Source: Liolophura sinensis
Taxonomy: Eukaryota; Mollusca; Polyplacophora; Chitonida; Chitonidae
Assembly (NCBI RefSeq): GCF_032854445.1
Contig: NC_088299.1
Location: 1,835,001-1,899,000, forward strand
Reading direction: 5' to 3'
DNA: 64,000 nucleotides
Below, piece by piece: positions 1-14,040 of this stretch. Under the pieces are notes generated by a model. It did not search any database and was not told the DNA's origin. It saw only the letters and a program-made list of their open reading frames with translations. Position 1 is the stretch's first letter; the number at the start of each line of letters is the position of its first letter. Both the position numbers and the translations under genes were made by a program.

Positions 1-576
1 TATTAATTACCTGAAAGACATAAATGCATAGGTATGCTGTAGAGAATCAAGCACCTGTATCTATCAGTGATTCTAAGCTGACTGACATCTTTATTCATCG
101 ATTTCCTCATGCATGTCAAGCCACATATATGCAGCTTACGCATATGTGTGAGCTTAATACACACCTCATCAAATACCAGCCTGTCAAATGTCAATCAACC
201 TCCAGCCAGACACCGTATGCACTGTACAGTAAATTATGTATTGGTATATAAGTATAGGTACCAGATGTAGCCGGTACATGAACTTTCTAGGTCAGTGGCA
301 CAGTTTGGAATAACCGACTTGAGTATCATGGTTTACAGCTAGATTAATACATGTAAATGTGACAATTAATCCATCACTCTGATAATTCATACAACTTTAT
401 TATACACATGTCATACTTGCATAATAAATGCTACCCTGCTTTCTAGCCCCCTAACTGTCCAGTAAATTATGATCAAAATAGAAGAATAACAGAAAGTTTA
501 CTGATCAGCTGACTGACAGCTAGTGAGACTTACACCTACATACTTATCACAGTTATAATTATACATCAAGCTACAC

Positions 577-800
577 TTACATTCCACAACCTTTTTCCAT
601 ATGAAAGAGCAGCTTTTTGTGCAGTTCATGCACATTTTTCATTAGATTTTGGAGACAAAACTACATTGGTTGGATTGGCCAGTTCAGGGTTTCACAACAA
701 AAAAAAAACAACATAATTTCATCAGTCTGTACAGATTTAGAGTGCCTGAATAAGCTTGAATACACACCTTGCAAACACGTCAAAAGGTTGAAGAATTACA
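577..800 (+). mobile_element. MITE family A, copy 1
   Basis: Ends are inverted repeats: left TTACATTCCACAACCTTTT, right AAAAGGTTGAAGAATTAC. Inside, GAGCAGCTTTTTGTGCAGTT and GGAGACAAAACTACATTGGT align with copies at 15664 and 43217. No coding capacity. Confidence 0.8.
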
Positions 801-873
801 GTGCATGTAAAAATTTCGTCCATGACTAAGTTGCTGATATTTCCAGATTCTGGGAGTTCTACTGAGTTTAGAA

Positions 874-1060
874 AGGTACTTTCAGAGGTGTTTGGGACAT
901 AAGGTGATGTCCTAGTGGGAAAATGTAAATTTTAGCACCAGAAGTATTATCTCATTACATTTATTTGCCTCCAAAAGTGTTCTTTTGGTGTCAAAGTTTT
1001 AGGTCATTTAGGGTCATTTTAGGCCATTTAGGGTAATCTAAACCCCTCTGCTCTAATTTG
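874..1060 (+). repeat. Dispersed repeat shared with 57113-57222
   Basis: CACCAGAAGTATTATCTCAT, ACATTTATTTGCCTCCAAAA and CAAAGTTTTAGG(T/C)CATTTA also occur in order at 57113-57222. Weaker traces lie near 15360 and 16300. Type unknown. Confidence 0.6.
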
Positions 1061-1470
1061 GATGTAGCTCTTATCACTCCTCAAGCATGTATGCGATGAA
1101 ATTCATTCCCCTTGCAACCAATCTGTGATAGGGTGAAATCAATCTGTACGAATTCTATTTCGGTATTTCAGGTATTATTACACTTGAAAGTACACAATCA
1201 ATTAAAGAGAAAGAAACTTTATATTCTATGACTTTTGTAGCACGAAACAAAATAGGTTTAAGCATGCTGATTGTGCACAAACATGTACACAAAACACAAA
1301 CAGAACAAGGTAAATAGTTCTACAGGACAGATGCACACTGATCAGTTGTTATTTCCGTAAAGGGCAGGCCAATATCAATGCACTTTTTCTTAAAATACTG
1401 TTAAAATTTTCAGCTGAAGTGTGAAAACTTGACAACGCATGCACTTTATGATAAGACTATTCAAGCTGTA

Positions 1471-1581
1471 TTTATCTGATTGGTGTTTTACGCCATACTC
1501 AAAATTATTTCACTTATATGACAACAGCCAGCATTGTTAGGGGGAGGAAACCGGACTAGGGAAACCCACAACCATCTGCAG
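1471..1581 (-). mobile_element. SINE family 1, partial
   Basis: TTATCTGATTGGTGTTTTAC through CCACAACCATCTGCAG: the reversed 3' half of the SINE, diverged; no tRNA head. Confidence 0.75.
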
Positions 1582-2663
1582 ATATTCAAGAGATACAATT
1601 ATTACATTTCAGAGCTAAATGACACACTGTTCAGGACAAAATTAAATAACATGCAAGGCACTATTAAATACCCTTCATGTATGAGAATGGGAGATGGCCC
1701 CAGTGTCTAATATCAACATTATATCAATATCCCTTGATGAGAAAGAAATTTGTACACTGTAAAACTTTCACTGCACAACACTCCAGGACTGTTTCTGCTC
1801 CTTTGCACTTTCAGTATTAAAATTAGGCTGTGTACAGCTGCAACTATACATAACTTTGACACACCTGTCGGGAAAAGGTGGGGGAGGGGGGCAGTTTACC
1901 ATGGTGGATGTTAATTAGCTAAGTTTTTAGCCCATTGCGAGGACAGAAGAATTTCAATATTAGCTATACAACATGGCCAGGTTACTATAGCTATCAACCA
2001 CTCATATAATTTCAAAAACACACTTTTGAATTATGCTTTCATTTTTTTCCCTTCCCGGATATACCCAATTTGCTGCAGGCTACTGAGAACTACAGGTACA
2101 AAGCACCCATCTCCTAAGAATAACACACACCATCTTGGGTGTCATTAATGCTCTAATAGGCTTTCTTATGTTTAGATAAAAAAAAAGAAAAACAATCAAA
2201 CTTTATCACAAAGAGGTATTTCCTCTTCTGTTTTTGTTCCTTTTATTTGCTTCATGCACTTTGTTTTTACGCTGTATGTGTTTTTGTGAAGGATGTATTT
2301 CGACGTACAGGGAAACCACTCAGCCACATGCAATATACACATGTACACGTATATAAATTTACAGAAGGTATCAATTATAATAGATATTCTCACCGTTTCA
2401 TGTATATATGAATTTGCCATGCCAAGGTCAATGTAATCAACCTTTAAACAAATGAAAAAAAAATACTGAAACAAAATATGTGTGAGAACTTTTACATTGT
2501 GTATAAATAATTTGAAATGCAGGATTTGCAGGTCGACTGGTACTCAAGAATGTTACAACTTTGACTACTATCCTGTTTTCCATTCTGAATGAATATAGTC
2601 ATCAACACAATCTATGCCCACAAAAACATGCATGTATTTATCCATTTTGGTTCTTGTATAGAG

Positions 2664-2751
2664 AACCTGCGGATGGTCGTGGGTTTCCCCCGAGCTCTGC
2701 CCGGTTTCCACCCATCATAATGCTGACCATCAATCAAAAAAAAAAAAAAAA
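2664..2751 (+). mobile_element. SINE family 1, partial
   Basis: AACCTGCGGATGGTCGTGGG through CCATCATAATGCTG and CAATCAAAA: middle and tail of the SINE with an internal deletion. Confidence 0.75.
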
Positions 2752-3039
2752 TATTGTATAGAGAGGGTTTGGATATATTTGCTTTTTTCAGAAATTGGAG
2801 ATTTTAATGATTTTAAAATTGAAATTTATACACCAGTACATCTTGTTTAGAATTTTTAAAGGTGTACTATTTCACACGGTAATGGGGGGAAAAAAAGTGT
2901 AATTTAACAAATATGTCATTTCTGTGCATTTTTTTTTCTGCTTTGGGTGAATTTTGTAATAAATTGTGTGTGTGTGTGGGGGGGGGGGATATTGCTACTA
3001 AGAACACTGTTAAGATTTCTAGTATACACAGTATACAGT

Positions 3040-3081
3040 GTATATATATATATATATACTGCGCTATATATATATATATAT
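3040..3081. repeat. (TA)n microsatellites
   Basis: Two short TA runs separated by CTGCGC. Confidence 0.9.
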
Positions 3082-5189
3082 TTACTGATTTATATCTGAT
3101 TCACAGCTCCAGGCTATGCAATTCCTCAGCAACCTACATGTACATGTATGCCTCTATATGTATATTATAAAGTTATATAAAGCTAGGACTTTCTATGTGT
3201 TTTAAACTAATATTAATCATTAAATTAAACTAAACCCATCTTTTAGTAGTTAATAATTTAGAGAGAAAAGCATTCATGATTTTGACATTTTTGATTTTTG
3301 GTTAGAGGATGGTTAGGCACATTAAATGAGTTTTGGATCACGTGTTACATTTGCAGCTGTGTTACACTGAATCGTGAATAACTTGTTATGAGGAAACATG
3401 CTTTAATGTGGGAGCTAGTATGCAAACATGTACATATTTGCTTATTTCTGGACATTAGTTTTCAGCAAAGTGCAATCGTGCTTCATGACAGGAAATGCCC
3501 ACTGAATGGAAACCGATGCATGACCCTGTACACAACACAACACACACACACAATCAGGGAACAATGCAGCTCATGCCCAACGTTGCCCCAAGGCAACGTC
3601 CATCTAAAGGCAATGTCCATCTAAAGGCAATCAACTGGAACAAAGCATGTTCAATATAAAGCCTAGTTGTATAAGCAGTAAATGTTACTATTATTGACAC
3701 TCTCTATCTTCACAGAAACAATGTACCGCAATCAATTGTCTGCCCTGAATACCACACGATAGCAGACACTGAACAACATAAGGTAAAGTACTAAAGGTAC
3801 AACACTGCTGGGGTGGTGGTGGTTGGGAGGTTGGGGGGGGTATGTTGAATAACCCAGCTGATTAACCGCGATTTAAATTTTGACGAGGTACAAAACACGG
3901 TTCAGCTGTATCGGGCTACATAACAAACACCAAGATAAAGGTGCCACAACTGATGCTGTACTAATGAACACTCTTTGTGTATTTCCAATTTAAATTGCCT
4001 TACTCCATGTCATGTCTACCTGATTCCAAGTCACCTAAGAATATTATCACGTCAGAGCAAAAAGTTTTTACGAAAACTACTGAAGATTTTGTTTTTGAAA
4101 ATCTTTCAGCTATAGGAGATAAACAGTGTTATTCATTCCAAATCCTTTTTCACCTGACGGTATTACGCCAGTGTTCTACAGGATTTTCTTCATAACAATT
4201 TAATATTAGTACCCAGTTTCTCTTTGAACCGAAGTAGCACTTTAGGTCAAAGCTCAAAGCTTCGATCAGTATAAAAAACTGTGGCCCAAGAAGCTCAAAT
4301 TTTGGTATATCTGTATTAATTATACAACACTTGATAGGTGTTTCAATTCTTACTCACATTCCCTGCAAATAAGTGTTTATATTCAAATTTTTAATTTTAA
4401 ATTTCAAATTTTGACTAAGACAAAGCTGGCTTTATACATGTAATTGAATTGGATCAGGTTTGTTCCTTGCCAGGATTGTACATTTCACATGAGTTCTCTT
4501 ATTAAACCAGAGGTTTATCAAATAAACATGTACCGTAATTCTTCTAATTTATCAGACATTTTAATTATTTGCACACTCGCGAGGAGTTATTCCCACGCAA
4601 CCCTACACCTGTGATGTCCAATCTTCTGAGGTCACCGGGTAGGTGATTTCAGGAGTGGGTGATTTGTGTTTACACAATTAAGCACAATTGTGTTTACACG
4701 TTAAAACTACCTTACCCAACACATGACCTGTATACCCTATGCTGAGCCTGTCATCCATCAACCATGGCAAGACGAATTGCTAGCCGAATCCCCTCTACTC
4801 CTTTATAATCTGTCATATCAACATCCACTACAGGATGTCTATATACTCATTGTAAGTAGTAGTACTAGTACAACAAAAATTTTACAAACCACTTGTTCGC
4901 TATTTTTCGTACACTGACACAGTTCCAACTGATATCAAAGCAAGGAACACCCTTGTCGCTTCAATCAAACTGCATGCTGACAGGAAGTCTACAACCTTTA
5001 AGATTATGATTCCTCTTTCACTGTGTCTTTAGTAAAACCGTTCAATCTGACAGAATCACCGATGCAAAGACTCCCAATAATTACACTGTTGAAACTTTTA
5101 GGAAAAATTCAGCGCAAACGTATTAAAGCGAGTTTTCATTTGAAAAAAACATCTATTGACGATTCTCCAGCAAAATTTGGGAACGACTG

Positions 5190-5322
5190 CCAGCAATTTG
5201 CGGATGGTCGTTGTTATCCCCTGGGTTTTGACCGCTTTCCCCCCACCTTAATGTTAGCCACCGTTGCATCCGTGAAAATTTTTGTGTGCGGTGTACAACT
5301 CCAGTCAATAAATAAATACATC
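5190..5322 (+). mobile_element. SINE family 1, old partial copy
   Basis: GCGGATGGTCGTTGTTATCC, CACCTTAATGTTAGCC and a CAATAAATAAATA tail; strongly diverged. Confidence 0.6.
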
Positions 5323-6189
5323 TAGGTCTGTTGGCTATTAGGCTATTGGTCTATTAATATTAAAGACACATTCAGCCAATTTTTACTGGCACAAAGTTTG
5401 TCAGAGTTCTACTCTACACCACGTGTTGGGACCATTTTACAAAATTAGAAACAACAATTAGCTCTATGAAGCCACCTTTTCCACTGCCATTCAGATTTCC
5501 ACTTTTCAATTTTTCCAATTTTTTTTTTCACCAGGTGACAATTGCAAGTAATGTCTAGGTAACTTGAATGTTTGTCGTGTTTGTGGGAATGTGAAAACAG
5601 GGAAATATACAGAGAAAACCAGATTTACAAGTTCTTGCTCTTGTAGTGGACATGCAAGTTCTGTATGCAAATTTGAAGTTTTTTTCACTGTGCTGTAGTG
5701 CTGGTCTTTTCCAAGTATCCCTAACAGGTCACGTAGGTCAGTTGTTACAAGGAGCCTGGTCTAGACAACTAAACGTCCAGTACTAGATGTAATTCACCAG
5801 GCAATAAATTAACCTGATGGGTGGGGCACAGTTGCTTGTGCTCTGTGGTAACCACCAGACAGACTAAAAGACATTACAAATCGCCCTAGACAAAGGTAAT
5901 ACATGCAGATAGAAGAAACAAAAAATAGGTTATACTCAAACCTCATGAGATTCTCATGAGGTCACATAATCTGGGATATCATCACTATCCCAGGTTATTA
6001 TGCGAGAATCTGCTTTAATCCGCAAAATGATTTGGAATCCCGCTTTAATCCTACCATTAACCTACTTACTAAAATCCCTTTAAAGTGTGGAACATATCAA
6101 GCTCTGGGATGTCTTTCGAAAACAAAGCAACAGTTTGAGATGGATTCGTACAAGGAACCTCAGTCATGTCAGTATAGTTGGCTACATGT

Positions 6190-6745
6190 ACTTGTAGCCG
6201 GAACTTGAGTGCATCAGCATAACATGCAGCTGGAACTTGAGTGCATCAGCATAACATGTAGCCGGAACTTGAGTGCATCTGCATATCATGTACCTGGAAC
6301 TTGAGTGCATCAGCATAACATGTAGCTGGAACTTGAGTGCATCAGCATAACATGTAGCTGGAACTTGAGTGCATCTGCATATCATGTACCTGGAACTTGA
6401 GTGCATCAGCATAACATGTACCTGGAACTTGAGTGCATCAGCATAACATGTAGCTGGAACTTGTGTGCATCAGCATAACATGTAGCTGGAACTTGAGTGC
6501 ATCAGCATAACATGTAGCTGGAATTTGTGTGCATCAGCATAATATGCAGCTGGAACTTGAGTGCATCAGCATAACATGTAGCCGGAACTTGAGTGCATCA
6601 GCATAACATGTAGCTGGAACTTGAGTGCATCAGCATAACATGTAGCTGGAATTTTAGTGCATCAGCATAATGTGTACCTGGAACTTGAGTGCATACACGC
6701 AACATGAAGCTGGAACTTGAGTGCATCAGCACATGTATTTAAACT
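6190..6745 (+). repeat. 32-bp minisatellite, about 17 units
   Basis: Unit GGAACTTGAGTGCATCAGCA followed by TAACATGTAGCT. The last two units are degenerate. The - strand frame through it is a by-product of the repeat. Confidence 0.95.
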
Positions 6746-8480
6746 TGGTGAGCAAAACATCACAGGGCTTACATCTATGTACCGGTACTTGTACATGATG
6801 GTTACTTTGGAAACTGTATCATAACATCAAGATATTCATTTCACATTTATGTAACACCACAATACTCTTCTAATTTATAAAGTCATACCTGATGGTCATG
6901 GAAGCATGCAGTCATTTCATTAAATTTAATACAGCCAGATGATAATCTTCAGAAGTTTTAATTCAACATTTAATTAAAATTTATTAATAAAGCATGGTAC
7001 ATCTGAATGACATGGGAAATTAAGACAATGAAACACAAGTCATTTTCTGATTTTATCGTGGAGCTAAGCATGTGTATCGCACACAATTAAAAACAAAAAA
7101 ACAAAATGTCGGGAACACATGCTACATATACATGTACAGACACCCTTAATACATGTACAGGTACGTTCCCAGGTAATTAGTGCTGCCCTTAACAATGTGA
7201 GGAGGCCTGGGAGTTCAGACAAAAATAAACATTCATCATGAAATACATGCAAAAAATCTCTAATTGACCACTCTTACCTGCAAATAATTACCAGGTAATC
7301 TCCAGTCTTTGATAAGGAATCCCACCTGGCTTATCTGAACCAGTCAATGCTTGCCTCAGCTAACACACCTGACCAGGTACGCTAGCGAATTGCATGACAA
7401 TTAATAGAAGGTGCTTTGATCAGTATTCTAATCAGGAAGGACTAACCCGCCCTGACCACATTAAGCCTTTTGTTCTCAACACCTGAACAATACAAACTCC
7501 ACTTTAAGAACAGAGGAAGACATGCAAATAGTTTGTCTCATCTGACGCTGACTGACTACTCATCGCACACTGTAGCTCCAGGTATTTCCTTGTCAGGACA
7601 TCCCGACAGCATATAAAAACCTTTAATTATTTACTACATGCAACCCTGATCATACAATTTACCGATATACCTCTGGTATCCACACCATCAAACTACAGGT
7701 CTGGGCGTAAAGTGTATTCAAAAACTGAAAAGGACTGATCGAGTTTCTCTACATGCAAGTTTCACCAATATGTCAACCTGCATGTATAAGGCGATGCAAG
7801 CAAGATGATTGAAAGCAATGAGAAGACATGCATCAACATGTATATGTAGCACTGAATTTATACATTATACTCATGCAGGTATAATTCAGAAGGCTTTAGA
7901 AAGAAGAGAGGATGAGATGACGGTTTAATTTACACCAACAATGAATTTATCAATATAATATATTACTTAAAACTGAAACCAGATTACAAGCGCTGCTGAG
8001 CGCTGCTGTTGAAAGATGACCGTAGGAGCTTGTTAGGCCATTTTGGCTTAAACACAAAGTAAACACTAACAGGAAGCATATCTCATACGAAAAAAACATA
8101 AAACATTGTCCATTAAAATGGTTGGATTTTATTTTTTTTTTTTAGATTTTTTTTCCAACCTTGTATAATGCATTGAAAATTTGTGTACTGCGGTGGCCTT
8201 CTCTGACAATACTGATTTCACCATTAAACATGCACATGAATGCATTCACCTCATGGACACCAAAACAGAAAAAAATATGGATGTCAAAATATTATGATCA
8301 TATGAGTTGATCACCACAGACCACCATAGAATCTGATGTTTTAGAACCATTTTACTTGACTGGAAAAACTCTGAAAAAAAATAAATAAATAAATCAAGCA
8401 ATCAACTGTTCTCTTGGGCAGTTTTTCATCTGATTCATGCTTCATTTTTAAGTTTTGTCTACGTCTTTATAACTTGCCAA
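6746..8480. other. No gene seen
   Basis: AT-rich non-repetitive sequence. On the - strand a short open stretch ending at a GTAAGA donor near 7275 was examined; no family was recognised. Confidence 0.55.
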
Positions 8481-8488
8481 AGGTATAG

Positions 8489-8648
8489 ACTGTCAAGAAC
8501 ATGACGAATGTGAGACACTATTACCATGACTGTCAAGAACATGACAAATGTGAGACACTATTACCAGGACTGTCAAGAACATGACAAATGTGAGACACTA
8601 TTACCAGGACTGTCAAGAACATGACAAATGTGAGACACTATTACCAGG
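8489..8648 (+). repeat. 40-bp tandem repeat, 4 units
   Basis: ACTGTCAAGAACATGACAAA, TGTGAGACACTATTACCAGG repeated four times at starts 8490, 8530, 8570 and 8610; nearly identical, so recent. Confidence 0.95.
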
Positions 8649-8881
8649 AAGTACAAACAAGTACACTATTAGTACACTAATTCTTCAACCTTTTCAACCT
8701 CCTCTGCAACCATTATTTTGAAACATTCTGAAAGAACTATGGGGTGTAGATAAATAATTTGCAGTGTTAGGAAGCTTGCATCTTTTAAACAGTGACAGAA
8801 ACAAATCATTTTAGCCAAAATTTAGCGATCTTTTCATATCCAAAATGTACACCAAAATGGACTAAAATAAAAGTGAAATTC

Positions 8882-9069
8882 TGAGTTCAAGTCCTACTCA
8901 TGTTAACTTCCCCTTCGGTTATACATGGGAAGGTCTGGCAGCAACCTGCAGATGGTCGTGGCATTTTCCCAAGCTCTGCCCGGTTTCTAGCTCCCACCAT
9001 AATGCTGGTCACCATCGTATAAGTGAAATAGTCTCAAGTACAGCGTAAATCCCCAATCAAAAAAACACA
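8882..9069 (+). mobile_element. SINE family 1, lacking box A
   Basis: Starts at the box-B-like GAGTTCAAGTCC, then GGAAGGTCTGGCAGCAACCT and the tail CCCCAATCAAAAAAAC. Confidence 0.8.
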
Positions 9070-9300
9070 AATCAATCTTTTCTGGAATCATGATCACAAA
9101 AAAATCAAAACTGTACGTGGAAAACAATTAAAGTAGTAGCCTGCACACAAACTTCATACCCATCAATATAAATGTACATGTAGTGGATATCTGGGAACAT
9201 GGCAAACTGGTTACCATGGCAAATGCAGAAATGCAGAGTTGCCACAGATTGTCACCTGTGTATAGATCTATGTATCCACAAAATACATGGAGTTTTTTCC

Positions 9301-9437
9301 AGCACATATAAGGAACATTCAACACATATAAGGAACATTCAGCACATATAAGGAACATTCAGCACATGTAAAGAACATTCAACACATATAAGGAACATTC
9401 AGCACATATAAGGAACATTCAGCACATATAAGGAACG
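9301..9437 (+). repeat. 20-bp tandem repeat, 7 units
   Basis: AGCACATATAAGGAACATTC repeated with single-base differences. Confidence 0.95.
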
Positions 9438-9646
9438 TAGGTGCAAACCTTCACATGGAGATTGACAGATACCATTACAGTAGCTCATTTATTGTTCTTT
9501 TCTCTAACATAAAGCCATATGACATTTACATGTAATATTGAAAAAATAAACAAGGACAAGAAAAGGATTCATCACAAAATGAACCATTTCAACAAACTCC
9601 ATGTATTTTCCAGGATGATGGGGCTAATGTTGATGTGTGTGAATTG

Positions 9647-9911
9647 ATTTATTTATTTATCTGATTGGTGTTTTACATCGTACTCAAGAATATTTCACTT
9701 ATACGACGGCGGCCAGTGTTATGGTGGGTGGGAACCAGGCAGAGCCCGGGGGAAACCCCACGACCATCTGCAGGTTGCTGACAGACCTTTCCACATACGA
9801 CCGGAAAGGAAGCCAGCATGAGCTGGACTTGAACTCACAGCGACCGCATTGGTGAGAGACTCCTGGGTCATTACGCTGCGCTAAGGCTCCAACTGAGCCA
9901 CGGAGGCCCCT
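9647..9911 (-). mobile_element. SINE family 1, full length
   Basis: Tail (ATTT)n at the left, then GATTGGTGTTTTACATCG; tRNA head at the right ends TGAGCCACGGAGGCCCC, with box B as GGACTTGAACTC. The insert between A and B boxes differs from other copies. Confidence 0.92.
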
Positions 9912-10362
9912 ATATATATACATATATCCACCAAATATTAAAACTGTATACATACATGTACATGTATACGCATGTGAATAAACGGATGATGCCGTCAGAT
10001 ACATTAAGCCATACCTCATAGAATGCAATTACAGCTTGAATCCACAGAACTCACTGCCTGTCAATCACCCCTACATAATGTGACATGCTTTTGTTACATG
10101 TACGGCAAATAAAAAACAAGAAAGGACATTTACATGCAATTACCCTCAAGCTTTGCTCACTTTATGTTGTACATACCTGTGTACACTCAGTGTCCATGAC
10201 AAGGTATATATCTTGTTTGTATAGAACACAACACCTTGTTCTCATGCATTATGTAATATGCTGAAAGGTGTGCCACAGATCATCAATATTTGCATATGCT
10301 TATACTCCATGTCAACCACAGATAATGCTGTATATTAAAGCTATCTTTCAACAGATCAGACA

Positions 10363-10379
10363 CACACAAACACACACAC

Positions 10380-10432
<53 letters not shown>
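10363..10432. repeat. (CA)n-(TA)n microsatellite
   Basis: ACACAC tract running into about 25 TA units. Confidence 0.97.
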
Positions 10433-10434
<2 letters not shown>

Positions 10435-10556
10435 CTTGAAAATAACATGTTTAAAACTGTAGTTGGAACATAACAGAACGTAGAGAGTTGAGAAAGCGTT
10501 TTATTATTTCTTTCCTATGTAAATTCTCCTCACCAGGGGATCTTTCTTTATTTCTT

Positions 10557-10558
<2 letters not shown>

Positions 10559-10604
<46 letters not shown>
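10559..10604. repeat. (TA)n microsatellite
   Basis: About 21 TA units, the second long TA run within 200 bases. Confidence 0.97.
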
Positions 10605-10607
<3 letters not shown>

Positions 10608-11895
10608 CTAAGAATGACCTAAAGTACAAAATACTTGATATGTTGAATGCTAGTTTAGAAATGACCGAAATCTTATACATTACAACATAAAGAAAGTCAC
10701 AGTCATACAGAAACAACAATTGTACACATGGACTCGAAGTCAAAAAAAACAAAAAACAAAAACAGACCACTTAATGTAGACATCTCGGATCACATCTAAA
10801 ACAAACTGGACAAACTGGTATTGAAGGCCTTAATCCCAGCCCTCAAACAATCACTGCCTTTCACTGCACACGTATATATATTATTGCTACAACCATTGCA
10901 GCCCAAAAACAAAGTCATGCCTATTTATGTACAAGTGTATACTGTACTGACATGTACATGAAGTTCTGTAACCAATGGATAGGATGCCTAGTCTTTATGT
11001 CTGAACATAAATGGTACAATGTAGATCGATCTACAGGACTGTTTCGATACAACTCATCCAATACAGTTTTATCCATGTCAATAGGACAATTGAGGGGCCA
11101 TGCAATTGTCACACACACACTCACACACACACCTGCGCATGTTGCACGGAGATGCACGTAACTGTAACAGTGTGATCCACAATGACATACAGTACAGGCG
11201 TTTCCTAACCCTAAACACCTTTACACCATCGTGGCCTGCAGAAACACGGACTGTTCGAGTCTGTTGGTCACATGAAAGAAGGACAGTCTGGGGGCTTGTC
11301 TTGAAATGTGTACTTCTGTTTGTTAACGGTACATTTTACTCTCTAGAATGAAGTCTGGAAAAGTTGTAATACAACTCCAGGTGCTTGCTTGGCCAATAGC
11401 AGCTAGGACTTCACTGTCATAGATAATCGATGATAATAAAAAATGTACATGCGATATAATGATGATACATGTATAAAAAATTAACAACTAGTGAATTACG
11501 CTGATCACATTTCCCTCATCATGCGGATGGTGACTCAATCTTCCTGCCATCACATCCACATCCTGTATCCTTATCAGAATGTATCATTTTTATAAGGCAT
11601 CACTTTCCGCACATGACCGATGTCTAGTGGGCTCAGATAGCACATACAAGTACCGCTGGAACAAAACACAATTGATTTGGAAATACTTATGGTGGATTCG
11701 AGCAGATTAATAGCCCCAGATAGGGAAACAAGTGGAAACGTTGGAGACTGAAGGCTTTGTTTCTTGAATTTATGAAACATTGAGTGGTGCGCGTCAAACT
11801 GTGTTTCATGTCTTTACTTTTTTTGTATATGTAGGAGGTTGGTATATGGCATATATAGGAATTACCATCTGGATTTGACTGCTTTTGGAGTGAGT

Positions 11896-12152
11896 CAGAT
11901 TTCCACCACTCTTTTATCTAGTGATGCTTCATTGAAATGACTTAAAAAAGGCAAGTAAGGCACCCCACCTGAGCCATCATACTCATATGGGTCAACCAGT
12001 TGTTGCACTATCCCCTTAATGCAAACGCCAAGCGAAGAAGGTACAACTTCTTCTTTTAAGGTCTTAGGCGTGACTCGATCCAGGATTGACCACGGATCTA
12101 CTGCTTCAGAAGCAGACACTCTACCAGCTGAGCAATCAAAGCAGGTCTGACT
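11896..12152 (-). mobile_element. SINE family 2, head and body
   Basis: On the - strand the head reads GATTGCTCAGCTGGTAGAGT (box A) and GGTCAATCCTGGATCG (box-B-like), followed by CTTAAAAGAAGAAGTTGTAC and CACTAGATAAAAGAGTGGTG. The 3' tail is missing. Confidence 0.85.
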
Positions 12153-14040
12153 GCCTTCGGAGTTGTGGTATGAACATCCCAGTGCGACATTAGGTGGAGC
12201 TCAAACCTGTGTCAATTCGATCCAGTCTGGCGAGGATCACCTTGTCCTATTTTCAATAAATACTTGTAAGTACCCAAAATACTGAAAAAGATGAAAATAC
12301 TCATGTGATCTCACGGATTTCCCCCATGCAAAACCATAATTCAAGCATGACTGTGAGAGAAAGTACATTACCATGGCAATGGGGCAAATCTACTCAATTT
12401 CAGAAAGAGTATCGCTATCAGAAGGACTTCAGAACAAACTAGTGCCATTTTATTGGAGTTGGGAATGTCTTCACTCAGTCACCACAGTTTTACGAGAAAG
12501 TAAAAATAAAAATTCAACCCTAAACTGAAATTTGAATTATATGCCTGCTGGACAATGTAATATCATACATCAGTTGATGGGCTGGGTGTACAGTATCTAT
12601 ACACATGTATTTGTGTACTTTGAACAGCATGTCTACATATACATATCCACCTATCCGGGGGACAGCAATGCAGTTTTTGCTGAGGCAACATTATATGTAA
12701 CTGTATGTCCAACAGTCCAGCATGATTTGTGATAGCATACAGTGGTTGAACGTATTGCAGGTCGAAAATCAACTGGCTTCAGATCTGTGTACATCGTCAG
12801 TAATGTTACAGATCTGTTCAACACTGTGTGAAATAGCCCCTTTCACAACACGTAACTAATTTATGTATCTGAGCGATCTCGAAATGATGTTTTAAATGTG
12901 AATATGTGCTGATTTAATATTATCAAATGTTCCTTTATGGAGTGAATGGGTAAAGATCATATGTCACACCTGATAGGAAGGCATTTAATTGGATACAATG
13001 TTCAAGGTGTGATTGCATCGATTCATACCAACCATCCATTTGTTTGGCGTTGTCATTTTATTAACACCTTCTTCTCTGAAATAAGATCTGGGAAAAAAAG
13101 TACACACAGGACACTTTTTAGAAAGTTTTAACATGCTACTTTTGATTGAAATATGTTTAACCAGGAGCTTCTGTGTACATTTAAACAATGATCATCCTTT
13201 AAATACACAGTAAGTATGACGGGGTGCTACTCTCACTAGCTCTACTTGTCAGGAAGAGTTATCCCCTGTGGTCACAAACAGCACATATATGCCCAATTAG
13301 CAGTTTACTCAATCTCACTTACAGTGGTGACCTGGCGAATGAGTGACATCACAAGAGACTAATTCCAAATTTAAGAGTCATGGGGTACACCATTGGTACA
13401 TTCTAAAATGTTTCCTCATGCACTAGTTTCCACTGATAAGGTATCCTGACACAGGTGAGTAGAATGAACATTGCTGTCAAACACACTGACAGCAATGATT
13501 TAAATACCATATGCACTGCACCTACATACATAAAGCCAACTTATGAATTAAAAATATATTTAAAGTCAAATCAAACTTTAAAAACTATACAACAAATCTG
13601 TCTATATATATACATGTATAGCGTCCTACAGCATTTTGCAGAGAAAAGGTCAGGAACTGTAATTGTGTGTATTTTCAGAAAAAAAAAAAGCAGCCGGTAG
13701 ACAATACCGGTAGGGATCTCAAAGCTTAAGTTTGCCTTCAGACATGTGATCGTAAACATCTGAGTCCAAATTGATGTCCGGACACTGCTTACGCTGTGTG
13801 CACAAAGTGTGATCACCTACTGTCAGTGCTAACTGATCAACGAATCTGGTTATATCCGCATGGATGCTCACAGTCCAACCGTTTGCTCATAGTTGCTAGG
13901 AGACAGTTTAAGTCGCCAAAACACAGCAGCTCAAGGTGCAAATGTCAATCAATGCCCTCTCTATAGTCCACTGCATGGAGTTGTTAGAGAAACTTAGACT
14001 TGGTAGCAAAGCTAGCAAAAGCCCGCATGTAGGAGACACA
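12153..14040. other. No gene seen
   Basis: Unique-looking AT-rich sequence; no domain, RNA gene or repeat recognised. Confidence 0.55.

Larger units (their letters stand above)
1582..5189. other. AT-rich DNA, no gene seen
   Basis: Apart from the SINE fragment at 2664 and the TA runs near 3050, only poly-A, poly-G and TG-rich tracts are visible. Open frames here are short and without recognisable domains. Confidence 0.6.
9912..11895. other. Microsatellite-rich DNA, no gene seen
   Basis: Contains the two long TA tracts and an AC-rich stretch at 11110-11130. Short open frames on both strands overlap each other and look random. Confidence 0.55.

Noticed and set aside
6182-6412. 76-codon - strand frame
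   Set aside because: Arises from the 32-bp minisatellite.
7260-7340. Possible - strand exon ending at a GTAAGA donor
   Set aside because: Only about 20 open codons before a stop and no family similarity.
6190-9437. CRISPR-like arrays
   Set aside because: The repeats are contiguous without unique spacers and the DNA is eukaryotic.
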